Source: a virus
Strand: one strand, 5' to 3'
IMG/VR virus record: IMGVR_UViG_3300048930_000155
Location: 17,740 to 81,739 of that record
DNA: 64,000 nucleotides
The translations under genes were made by a program, and so were the position numbers. Positions within the stretch are counted from its first letter, which is position 1. Each line of letters opens with the position of its first letter. Below, in pieces: positions 9,731 through 16,674 of the stretch. The notes below the pieces were generated by a model. The model did not search any database. It saw only the letters and a list, made by a program, of their open reading frames with translations, and had not been told where the DNA came from.

Positions 9731-9753
9731 GCGCTTAGGCTACGTCTAGGCGC
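9731..9753 (+). promoter_or_regulatory. Hairpin in the leader of the major capsid gene
   Basis: The 178-nt gap between scaffold and capsid genes (9701-9878) contains one clear 9-bp stem: GCGCTTAGG (9731-9739) pairs with TCTAGGCGC (9745-9753) around a 5-nt loop, with two G-U pairs. It is not followed by a T run, so it is not an ordinary terminator. It could be an RNA processing or stability element setting capsid mRNA levels, which is inference. The remainder is A-rich ahead of the AAAAGGAAAA ribosome site. Confidence 0.4.
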
Positions 9754-9878
9754 GTAACTCTATGGACCCAGGATACTTTACTGCTTCTGGCATCCCGTTA
9801 CGCCGAGACAAGGCTTATCTCAGTTCCTTTTTATTAAACCAACCAATAACTAAAATTAAATAAAAGGAAAATAATAAA

Positions 9879-12800
9879 ATGGCAGCAAATACAGTTGCAA
9901 CACTTAATGGATTTTTTAAAGAACTTTATGCGAATCAAGTAGAAAACTTAGTTCCTGATAACGTAGTCCTCATGAAAGAAGTTGACTTCGTTCCCATGGA
10001 CAAACAAACCGGTAATCTCTAAAAGTTGAAGATGGAGATTGCGGGTAGAAAAAGCCCCCGCTATATGGTAGAATCCTTTTAGGAACAATACCTTGAAGAA
10101 TTATAAAGTATATCAAATCCAAGATATAAATGACAAGACGGTCTACGTAGGGCTGACGGGTCAGCCATTATCTAGACGATTTGCTCAGCACGTTACTAAA
10201 CGTAAGTGGAATAGGGCTCATTACAAAATAGTCCTTATTCAGGAGCATTTGACGCTGGATCAGGCAGTTATTTTAGAAGAGATGCTTATATTACAATATA
10301 ATACTAGAGTAGACGGGTTAAACGTTAGCCCAAAGTCGATTAACGGCTATTCAAATTTACACTCCCCTGAAATGAAGGCTAGATGGTCCAAAGACCGCAA
10401 AGGCAAGAAAGTTTCAGAAGAGCACGCAGCTAAGAATAGAATTGCAAGACTCGGACATAAAAATAGTAAAGAGCATCAGGATAAAATAATTAGACCTAAG
10501 CCGGTAATGTGTTTAGAAACTGGTAAAGTTTATAAGTCGGCTAGAGAAGCCGCTAGAGATTTAAATTTACACTATAGCAAAATTAGCTTAGTTTGTAATG
10601 GACTAAGAATTAGTACCGGCGGATATCACTTTAAATTCGTATAAAAATCGGGATGTATCGGTGAAGGCCTTATAAAAGGTTAATACCGAGGGGAATTGGA
10701 CCTAACGAATCCAAAACTTCGTAACGCATACTCAGTGAACCTCGAAAGAGAATATAATCTGGGCAAGAGCTTCCGACACTTAAATGTGAAAATGTATGCT
10801 GACCTTATAGGTAACTATAAGATGTTAGAGATAAAAAACTCTAATGATAACAATAAGATCATCAACCAGTAATTTTGGGTTAATTTGGCCCAAGTAAAAT
10901 CTTCTCTGATTGACTTGAACATCCTGAGAAACAGGGCAACAAGGGGCAAGCGAAAGCAGCCTGAGAGACTAAGTGAGAAGACCCGAGAGGGATGCGATAG
11001 TCCGAACTACCGACATAAATAAAACGGTAGACCTTAGCAGAAATGTCTAAGGACTCTAGAAATAGAGGTTAACAGAATGCACGAACACGGGTTAAAGCTT
11101 TAAGATAGCCCGGTAGACTTAGTAATAAGTTTACGAGAATTGAGGAAAAAACCTGGAAGACTAAAGTCTAATAAGGTATAATAAAAGTATGAAACGTTTT
11201 GGATCAATATATAAAATTACCAGAATAAGCGATGGAAAAGCTTATGTAGGTAAGACTACGAGAGATTCGGTAATGGATCGATTTAATGATCATTACTGGA
11301 AAACTTCGTCTAAAATGTATATTGATATGGCTCTTCGTAAGTATGGAAGAGGCGCATTTAAGGTTGAAGAACTTTTTATAGCGTTTAGCGAGCAATCATT
11401 GAACGAGGCAGAATACTTGTTAGTGAAAGCGTATAATACTCTGAGCCCAGATGGTTTTAATCTAAAGGACGGCGGCCACGGCGGAACAAAGCACACGCCA
11501 CTAGCTCGAAAAAGAATATCGGACGGAATAAAAAGGTCTGCTAAAATTTTCAAGCCCGGATTTAATCGTCCACACACTGAACAAACAAAGCAGCAAATAT
11601 CAAGAAAATTCAGTCAAGAGAAGATAGTAGCGATATGCCTAAAAACCGGAGCTATTAAGATTTATGACATGTTAATGGATGTCAAAAATGACGGATTTCA
11701 CAAGAGCAATGTTGTTCAGATATGTAAGAAACGAAGCGCACGCCAAATGCACAAGGCGCATACTTTTATGTACTATTCAGACTATGTTAATCAGAACGGA
11801 AGTGTAGATATTAAAATGTCTATACACGTGCAACGCATAGGTATTGATCCTAGCTTTATTAGCTAGACTATAACATACCCACGAGTCCTCAACCCCTCTC
11901 GGGAGGGTGAAAAGATATGCTGACCTTATAGGAAACTATAAGAACTAAGGGATAAAAAGCCTTTAGGGTAACACATGTATCTTACGGAGGCTCCGCTGGA
12001 ACAGCGTTTAACTTGAACGACGCTATTCCCGGAACAGTTCGCGACGCTACAATCCAAGGATATGAGTTCCTTCTGCGATCTCAAATTGCTTTGTCTGTAG
12101 CTACACGTTCTGCTTCTAGCAAAGCAGCTTTCGAGCGCGGCACGAAATTCATCGTAGCTAACATGGTTCGATCTTTCGCTAAGCGATTAGAAATCGTCAT
12201 GTTCTACGGTCAAAAAGAACTCGCTAAAGCTGACGACGCTATGACCGGTTCAGTACTTGAGATTTCTCAAGCTGACTGGGCTCCTGGTATCTGGGTTGGC
12301 GCTGAGAACGCAGTAATCGAAATCTACTCTGCTGATCTTTTGACCCTTCGCGGCGAAAGAACAATCACTGGAGTTAATTTGGAAGACCGCACCCTCACGC
12401 TGAGCTCTAACTTGGCCACAGTTGTAGCTACCGACAGGATCTTCTTCAAAGGTTCTATGGGTAACGAATTCAAAGGTCTCCACGCTATCATGACTGAGAC
12501 TTCTTCTTTGTTCGGCATTAACCCTTCTCAGTACAGCTTGTTCAAAGCTACTGAATATGATGCTGGCGGAGCTGACCTCTCTTTCGCTAAAATTCAACAA
12601 GCTATCGCTCGTGGCGTTGAAAAAGGCCTTGACGAAGACGTTCTTTGCTTGGTTAACCCCAAGACTTGGGCTAAGCTCATGACAGACCAAGCTGCTCTCC
12701 GTAAATTCGACTCTTCTTACAGTGTTGAAAAATCAGAGAACGGCGCTCAGTCTATCAAGTTCTACGCTCAGAACGGTGGAGTTGAAATCAGACCTTCTAC

Positions 12801-13029
12801 TTACGTAAAAGAGTCTCTCGCTTTCATCTTGCCCGTAGCTGAATTGATGCGCGTTGGATCTACCGACATTACCTTCAAGCAACCTCTGGACCAGACCAAC
12901 GGTGGAGATGCGTTCTTCTTAGCTATACCGAACGTCGCGGGCTTCGAAATCAGAGCCTATTCGGATCAAGCATTGTTTGTCGCTTGCCCCGGTAAACTGA
13001 TTCTCATTCATAACATCATCAATTCTTAA
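9879..13029 (+). CDS. Major capsid protein, split by three group I introns
   Basis: Joined exons 9879-10020, 10858-10880, 11080-11092 and 11978-13029 total 1230 nt and give one frame of 409 residues. The start MAANTVATLNGFF follows AAAAGGAAAATAATAAA. Each 5' splice site ends in a T that can form the U-G pair with a guide sequence just inside the intron, and each intron ends in G. Splicing rebuilds 'KQTGNLYHQPVILGHEHGLS' continuing into 'YGGSAGTAFNLNDAIPG', which fits the coat-protein motif around HEHG that I expect for this capsid family. The last exon is codon-biased like a highly expressed gene and ends at a strong terminator. Confidence 0.85.
10021..10857 (+). ncRNA. Group I intron 1 of the capsid gene, with GIY-YIG ORF
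   Basis: 837 nt. P1: exon AATCTCT (10014-10020) pairs with GGAGATT (10034-10040), leaving U-G at the splice site. Near the 3' end, GCATA (10726-10730) can pair with TATGC (10795-10799) as a P7-type helix. This is followed by a perfect 7-bp hairpin CTTATAG-GTAA-CTATAAG (10804-10821) with a GNRA loop, then a TTAGAG/CTCTAA hairpin and the terminal G at 10857. Without splicing the capsid frame hits TAA at 10020-10022. Boundaries are inferred from pairing and frame; the helix names are tentative. Confidence 0.8.
10093..10644 (+). CDS. Intron-encoded GIY-YIG homing endonuclease 1
   Basis: 183 residues, TTG start with AGGA 9 nt upstream, wholly inside intron 1. The nuclease module is at the N-terminus: 'KVYQI' (5-9) and 'VYVGLT' (17-22) are the GIY and YIG strands, Arg29 follows in 'SRRF', and a Glu lies in 'VILEEMLI'. 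The middle holds the basic linker 'SEEHAAKNRIARLGHKNSKE'. The end is an IENR1-type DNA-binding repeat: 'KPVMCLETGKVYKSAREAAR' and 'YSKISLVCNGLRISTGGYHF'. Such enzymes cut intronless alleles to spread the intron. Confidence 0.85.
   Translation: MKNYKVYQIQDINDKTVYVGLTGQPLSRRFAQHVTKRKWNRAHYKIVLIQEHLTLDQAVILEEMLILQYNTRVDGLNVSPKSINGYSNLHSPEMKARWSKDRKGKKVSEEHAAKNRIARLGHKNSKEHQDKIIRPKPVMCLETGKVYKSAREAARDLNLHYSKISLVCNGLRISTGGYHFKFV
10858..10880 (+). other. Capsid micro-exon 2 (23 nt)
   Basis: Twenty-three bases between introns 1 and 2. With the trailing T of exon 1 they encode Tyr-His-Gln-Pro-Val-Ile-Leu-Gly. The 5' boundary follows a terminal G at 10857; the 3' boundary is the T at 10880, the last base of TTGGGT, which pairs with GCCCAA in intron 2. 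It keeps the frame, and 'YHQPVIL' is the strand I expect just before HEHG in this capsid family. Exact ends are by inspection only. Confidence 0.75.
10881..11079 (+). ncRNA. Group I intron 2 of the capsid gene, 199 nt, no ORF
   Basis: P1: exon TTGGGT (10875-10880) pairs with GCCCAA (10888-10893), again with U-G at the splice site. A recognisable core follows: GACTA (10967-10971) and TAGTC (10998-11002) as P7, with 'GAAGACCCGAGAGGGATGCGA' between them. Then come the hairpin CTACCG/CGGTAG (11007-11030), the hairpin CCTTAG/CTAAGG, and CTCTA-GAAA-TAGAG (11054-11067) with a GNRA loop. It ends in G at 11079. It is among the smaller group I introns and differs in core sequence from introns 1 and 3. 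Confidence 0.78.
11080..11092 (+). other. Capsid micro-exon 3 (13 nt)
   Basis: Thirteen bases encoding His-Glu-His-Gly plus one base of the next codon (T, joined to TA of exon 4 to give Leu). HEHG is the conserved motif expected here, and the frame closes only if both flanking introns are removed. Its last five bases CGGGT pair with GCCCG (11108-11112) of intron 3, so almost the whole exon is needed as the P1 partner. Boundaries could shift by a base or two. Confidence 0.72.
11154..11182 (+). promoter_or_regulatory. Candidate promoter inside intron 3 for the GIY-YIG ORF
   Basis: A perfect TATAAT lies at 11177-11182, 6 nt before the ORF's ATG, with a weak -35 (TGGAAG, 11154-11159) at 17-nt spacing. 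Transcription from it would give an almost leaderless message, independent of the capsid transcript. The -35 matches only three of six positions. Confidence 0.4.
11189..11866 (+). CDS. Intron-encoded GIY-YIG homing endonuclease 2
   Basis: 225 residues, inside intron 3. 'GSIYKI' (5-10) and 'AYVGKT' (19-24) form the GIY-YIG core. Arg31 in 'MDRF' and Glu in 'LNEAEYLLVKAYNTLSPDGF' complete the usual catalytic set. A linker of 'HTPLARKRISDGIKRS' and 'HTEQTKQQISRKF' (NUMOD3-like repeats) follows, then a degenerate IENR1-like end. The last codons overlap the AACGCATA block shared with intron 1, so the coding end is constrained by ribozyme structure. No close Shine-Dalgarno is seen. Confidence 0.85.
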   Translation: MKRFGSIYKITRISDGKAYVGKTTRDSVMDRFNDHYWKTSSKMYIDMALRKYGRGAFKVEELFIAFSEQSLNEAEYLLVKAYNTLSPDGFNLKDGGHGGTKHTPLARKRISDGIKRSAKIFKPGFNRPHTEQTKQQISRKFSQEKIVAICLKTGAIKIYDMLMDVKNDGFHKSNVVQICKKRSARQMHKAHTFMYYSDYVNQNGSVDIKMSIHVQRIGIDPSFIS

Positions 13030-13056
13030 ATAATTTTAAGTAATTAGCGATACTAA

Positions 13057-13089
13057 CCCTCGGACCTAGAAATAGGCCGGGGGTTTTTT
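13057..13089 (+). terminator. Rho-independent terminator after the capsid gene
   Basis: CCCTCGG-A-CCTA pairs with TAGG-CCGGGGG across a GAAA loop (11 bp with one bulged A and one G-U), followed by six T. It is 27 nt after the capsid stop and separates the capsid transcript from the endonuclease gene. Confidence 0.9.
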
Positions 13090-13159
13090 ATTGCCTAAAA
13101 TAACTAAGAGTAGTTTGTCAGAATAAGCGCACTAGTATTATAGAATCAAACTTATTTAG

Positions 13160-13188
13160 TTGACTATGTGTACTAAGTGTGATATGTT
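13160..13188 (+). promoter_or_regulatory. Candidate promoter for the free-standing endonuclease
   Basis: TTGACT (13160-13165) and TATGTT (13183-13188) are 17 nt apart and match the sigma-70 consensus at five and four positions. The predicted start falls at or next to the ATG at 13196, so the message would be nearly leaderless, like the gene in intron 3. Confidence 0.45.
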
Positions 13189-13195
13189 TATATAC

Positions 13196-14791
13196 ATGAC
13201 TTTAGATAATTATGATAAACTTCCTTACGGCATAGTTTATGTTCATATTAATAAGCATAACGGCAAGGCATATGTAGGACAAACTAGACAAGACCCGGCT
13301 AGAAGGTTCAAAAACGAAAGTAACGGCATTAGCAGCTATGCATCTTGTAAAGCTTTTTACAGGGCTCTGAAGAAGTATTCCTGGGACGGATTTGAAACGA
13401 GTATACTAGCTTCAGCTAAAACCCAAATCGATCTAAATTGGCTAGAGGAGTACTTTATTAACTACTACTCTGCGCTTCTTCCTAATGGGTATAACTCTGT
13501 TCTTCAGACCCCAGAAAGAGTCATATTCACTCAAGAAGTAAGGGATAAGATATCTGCAGCTAATAAGAGACCTACCGGTAAGCCAGCTTGGAACGCGTTT
13601 CGCATAGAAATGGTAGAAGGGAGGCCTCATAAAAAGTGTGGCCTGTGTAAAAGACTTCTACCAACATCCAATTTCTCTGAAATACGAAAACGAAGGGGCG
13701 TAGTGCTAGAGCAGCCTAAATTAAATCCAAGATGCAGAGAATGCAATAATGCATATAGCTCTAAGTATGTAAAATATACCAGACTTACTCAAGAGGAGAA
13801 AAGAACTAGACTTGATGCTAAGAATGCTCGTATATCTGCAACCATATCTGCAAAATTCAAAAAAGATCCCGAATACAAGAAAAAATTGAGGGACGCTATT
13901 AAAAAGTCTCTTGTAGCAGTTCCAGTAGATTCTGATAAAACTACTTTAGTGTTCGACGCTGGCATAGAAGCCACTGCTGCTGGGTATCAAAATACGCCTA
14001 TTAAAAAGTCTATCGATTCAGGTAAACCCTATAAGGGATACGTATGGAAAAGAATGCCGGACCTTGAGCAAGACATGGCATCGGCTCTGGGCGTTAGTGG
14101 AATAAATGTCTTAAAGTCTGTGGCCATAAGTGACTACAAACTGGACCTAAAAGACCCCCAGTTACGCGGTAAGATGGTCATATGGAAGCACGAATGGCTA
14201 AATCGACGCAAGCAAGTCCTAAACTTCCTAAAACCTAAACTAGGCCTCAGTACTACTATTGGAGCGCGTAAGTGTGAGTTTAGGCCAGTAGACTGGACCA
14301 CAGCTAGAGATTTCTGCGAAGCAAATCACATACAAGGGGCGCCGCAACACTCTAAGCTATCTTTAGGAGCTTTTTACAATAACGAACTAGTCGGTTTAGC
14401 CACATTCTCTAGTCATCATAGAAATTCAAACGAGATCGTGCTGTCTCGACTGTGTTTTAAGGATGACATATCGGTGGCCGGGGCACTATCTAAATTCTCT
14501 AAAATAGCCACTAAGCACTTTAACACAGCTATCTATACATGGGTCCACAAAACACTGTCTGACGGCCAATCTTACGTTAAAGCCGGCTGGGAAGTGGTAA
14601 ACGTATTAGCCCCAGACTATTTTTATGTGTCCAGCCAGGATGGTTCAGTAGTCTCCAAGCAATCTCGTCAAAAGCGCCTAGTGAACACCCCGGCCGGAAT
14701 GACCGAACTGGAGCACGCCACAAAAGATGGTTTTAAGCGCGTCTATGACTGCGGAAAGATTAAATTAGTTTACAGCGGCAACAAATATTAG
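13196..14791 (+). CDS. Free-standing GIY-YIG endonuclease with zinc-finger and C-terminal accessory domain
   Basis: 531 residues from the ATG at 13196 (an upstream in-frame TTG at 13160 is the probable -35 box). Residues 10-100 are a GIY-YIG nuclease ('GIVYVH', 'AYVGQT', 'PARRF'). Around 140-190 a Cys set (CGLC...CREC) suggests a zinc finger of the kind seen in homing enzymes. The last 190 residues ('ARDFCEANHIQGAPQHSKLS', 'NNELVGLATFSSHHRN', 'SKFSKIATKHF') match a domain that I know from Hef-like/Vsr-type phage endonucleases. It lies just downstream of the intron-riddled capsid gene. Confidence 0.75.
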   Translation: MTLDNYDKLPYGIVYVHINKHNGKAYVGQTRQDPARRFKNESNGISSYASCKAFYRALKKYSWDGFETSILASAKTQIDLNWLEEYFINYYSALLPNGYNSVLQTPERVIFTQEVRDKISAANKRPTGKPAWNAFRIEMVEGRPHKKCGLCKRLLPTSNFSEIRKRRGVVLEQPKLNPRCRECNNAYSSKYVKYTRLTQEEKRTRLDAKNARISATISAKFKKDPEYKKKLRDAIKKSLVAVPVDSDKTTLVFDAGIEATAAGYQNTPIKKSIDSGKPYKGYVWKRMPDLEQDMASALGVSGINVLKSVAISDYKLDLKDPQLRGKMVIWKHEWLNRRKQVLNFLKPKLGLSTTIGARKCEFRPVDWTTARDFCEANHIQGAPQHSKLSLGAFYNNELVGLATFSSHHRNSNEIVLSRLCFKDDISVAGALSKFSKIATKHFNTAIYTWVHKTLSDGQSYVKAGWEVVNVLAPDYFYVSSQDGSVVSKQSRQKRLVNTPAGMTELEHATKDGFKRVYDCGKIKLVYSGNKY

Positions 14792-14829
14792 TAGACGAAT
14801 CAGCGTCAATTCCAGACGACGAGGTACTA

Positions 14830-15420
14830 ATGGACTTGCTTATAGGCATACTTAAACTGCTATTAAACGTGTTTAAAGGCGCATCATTAAGCACAAAAGA
14901 CCTGCCCCGGCCTACCTCCGTCCCCGTAAAAGAAAGTCCCGTAATCGAGCCTATAGAGCGTCTAGTGCAAGAAGACGTGGCCGTAGCTGAGCCGGCAATA
15001 ACATTAGACGATTGGATTACGTCCTCAGGCAAGTACCCAGAACGTGCTACTAACCCAGAACTTACGTATGAGATACGCTCAGCCGCCATGGGCTTAGTAG
15101 ATAAAGTAAACGCCTTATTTCGAGAATTAGACTTACCAAAGCCTAAGGTGTCTTCCGGATTTCGCCCATCTGCCGTAAATGCAACTATATCCGGCGCGGC
15201 TAAGAGATCCGGCCACCTAAGAGGGCTAGCTATCGATTTTGCAGATAAAGACGGTAGTCTAGACTCTATCCTGCAATCCGACTCTGCTCAAGAAGTATTA
15301 GCTAGATTAGGCATGTGGCAAGAGCATCCCAGTAAAACCGAAGGCTGGGCACATGTAGATTATATCGTAAGGGCAGAAATGAATCGACCTGGATGTAAGC
15401 CTCGCCAGTTCATGCCCTAA
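14830..15420 (+). CDS. M15-family peptidase, probable endolysin
   Basis: 196 residues, ATG behind GAGG. 'SSGFRPSAVN' (108-117), 'SGHLRGLAIDFAD' (127-139) and 'GWAHVDYI' (172-179) supply the zinc site: His129, Asp136 and His175. M15 enzymes (D-Ala-D-Ala carboxypeptidase/L-Ala-D-Glu endopeptidase type) cleave stem peptides of peptidoglycan. The first 16 residues (MDLLIGILKLLLNVFK) form a hydrophobic helix that could be a signal anchor, and a Pro/Val/Glu linker follows. It could serve as a lysis or virion enzyme; a lysis role is favoured. Confidence 0.78.
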   Translation: MDLLIGILKLLLNVFKGASLSTKDLPRPTSVPVKESPVIEPIERLVQEDVAVAEPAITLDDWITSSGKYPERATNPELTYEIRSAAMGLVDKVNALFRELDLPKPKVSSGFRPSAVNATISGAAKRSGHLRGLAIDFADKDGSLDSILQSDSAQEVLARLGMWQEHPSKTEGWAHVDYIVRAEMNRPGCKPRQFMP

Positions 15421-15533
15421 AGCCCCGTTTATTTAGTCGGCTATTATACCTTAAATTTAGTCTACTTACGCGCACTTAACCGCGCATAACAAATCTTATT
15501 AGCTAGGGATATAATCTTAAAAGAGGTCTTTTA
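15421..15533 (+). promoter_or_regulatory. Intergenic gap with a TATAAT box
   Basis: The 113-nt gap holds a TATAAT at 15510-15515, 18 nt before the ATG at 15534, and an AAGAGG ribosome site between them. No good -35 is present at 16-18 nt, so promoter status is tentative. I see no terminator after the peptidase gene. Confidence 0.35.
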
Positions 15534-16004
15534 ATGGCAGTTTCAGTAACAGTAGCCGGCATAACTTATCAGGTACCCAGTCCTAACGATGAGTTGTGGG
15601 GTGTTAATACTACAGACTATTTAGTGGCTTTAGGCGAAGAGCTAGCCAACGTAGTGGTAGTGGGGGACATACCTCCCGAAATTTTAGTAAACATTGCGGC
15701 TAGCGGGACAAACGACGTCACGGACTTTATTCTCGACTCTAGCCTAATTCAGGCCGCCACCGCCGAATACTATATCCAGCGCATATCCGACTCTCCACTA
15801 GAACTCGTAGAGTCTGGAACCCTTTATTTTAACTATAATGATGCTGCAGGCGAGTGGTCTATAGCTCAAGTCGGCAGTAAAGTGGGCGAGACCCTAGTCA
15901 CGTTCGCAATGAACGTAAACCAGCTTCAGTACACAGCTTCGGCTATGTCGGGAACTTACATCTCAGGCAAAATGCGCTTTCGAGTGAGAGCGTTACCTAA
16001 ATAA
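15534..16004 (+). CDS. Virion protein, unrecognised (156 aa)
   Basis: 156 residues, all-beta, no Cys, no membrane helix. The start 'MAVSVTVAGITYQVPSPND' and the end 'YISGKMRFRVRALPK' look like a compact tail or fibre domain. It sits before two large fibre genes, interrupted only by a GIY-YIG gene whose ATG is 5 nt after this stop. Structural role inferred from context. Confidence 0.45.
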   Translation: MAVSVTVAGITYQVPSPNDELWGVNTTDYLVALGEELANVVVVGDIPPEILVNIAASGTNDVTDFILDSSLIQAATAEYYIQRISDSPLELVESGTLYFNYNDAAGEWSIAQVGSKVGETLVTFAMNVNQLQYTASAMSGTYISGKMRFRVRALPK

Positions 16005-16009
16005 CAATT

Positions 16010-16672
16010 ATGCAAATATATCAAATACTAAATACAGTTAATAATAAGTGTTATATAGGTAAGACTTATAAGTGCTTTAAGTATAGATACGGAAAATGCT
16101 GGGCTACGGCCACAACAAACGTAGCGCTAAAGCGTGCAGCTGCGAAGTATGGTATAGACAATTTTAAAGTCGTAATCTTATTTAATATGTACTCAAATGA
16201 CCATAGCTTACTACAGGAACTAGAAAAATATTACATAGCAAAGTATAGAAGTAATTTACAAGAATTTGGGTACAATATGACCTCGGGCGGGGACGGTAGT
16301 GTTCAATTTAATGAAGAAAGCAGAAAAAAATTATCGCAAAGTAAAAAAGGTAAAAAGCCTGCCCACCTGCACACTCCGGCCATGGTGGCTAAAAGAATTG
16401 CGGCATGTCGAGCAGCTTGTTTAGGTAAGAAAATGCCAGAAGAACAGGTCAAAAAAATGTCCGAAAAAAAGAAATTTGTCTTTACGTTTGAGAAAAATGG
16501 AAACAAAACTTCTTTTCTCGGACTAAGCAGCGCAGCAAGAGCATATGGTATAAGTTTAAGAACACTAGGGCGCTGTATGAATGATAAGTCCGCCTCAAAT
16601 AACAAAAAAGATAGAGTAGTATTTATCTCAAAACATAAACAACAATTTCCGGAAAATGAAGGAAACACATAA
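16010..16672 (+). CDS. Free-standing GIY-YIG endonuclease
   Basis: 220 residues. 'QIYQIL' (2-7) and 'CYIGKT' (14-19) form the core, with Arg in 'KYRYGK', then a 'LQELEKYYIAKYRSN' helix bearing the catalytic Glu. A linker 'NEESRKKLSQSKKGKK' and 'PAMVAKRIAACRAACLGKKM' (NUMOD3-like) precedes an IENR1-like end 'KTSFLGLSSAARAYGISLRT'. It is wedged between two virion genes, with 5 nt on one side and 2 nt on the other and no ribosome site, as expected of a Seg-type inserted endonuclease. No intron flanks it, since both neighbours are complete. Confidence 0.82.
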   Translation: MQIYQILNTVNNKCYIGKTYKCFKYRYGKCWATATTNVALKRAAAKYGIDNFKVVILFNMYSNDHSLLQELEKYYIAKYRSNLQEFGYNMTSGGDGSVQFNEESRKKLSQSKKGKKPAHLHTPAMVAKRIAACRAACLGKKMPEEQVKKMSEKKKFVFTFEKNGNKTSFLGLSSAARAYGISLRTLGRCMNDKSASNNKKDRVVFISKHKQQFPENEGNT

Positions 16673-16674
16673 TT

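Larger units (their letters stand above)
11093..11977 (+). ncRNA. Group I intron 3 of the capsid gene, with GIY-YIG ORF
   Basis: 885 nt. P1 uses CGGGT/GCCCG with U-G at the splice site. The 3' part repeats that of intron 1: AACGCATA (11832-11839, inside the ORF's last codons), TATGCTGACCTTATAGG (11916-11932), the 7-bp hairpin CTTATAG-GAAA-CTATAAG (11925-11942) and a CTAAGGG/CCTTTAG hairpin, ending in G at 11977. CCCTC-TCGG-GAGGG (about 11895-11908) looks like P8. Exon 4 then continues TATCTTACGGA in the capsid frame. Confidence 0.78.

Noticed and set aside
10021-11977. Capsid gene read as a frameshifted or disrupted pseudogene
   Set aside because: Intron boundaries with U-G splice pairs and terminal G restore an intact frame and motif.
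12250-12690. A 146-codon minus-strand frame inside capsid exon 4
   Set aside because: It is a shadow of a strongly codon-biased coat gene, with no ribosome site or recognisable protein.
13160-13195. TTG start for the endonuclease giving 12 extra residues
   Set aside because: The TTG is within a good -35 box and has no ribosome site; the ATG at 13196 begins the GIY-YIG domain at the usual distance.
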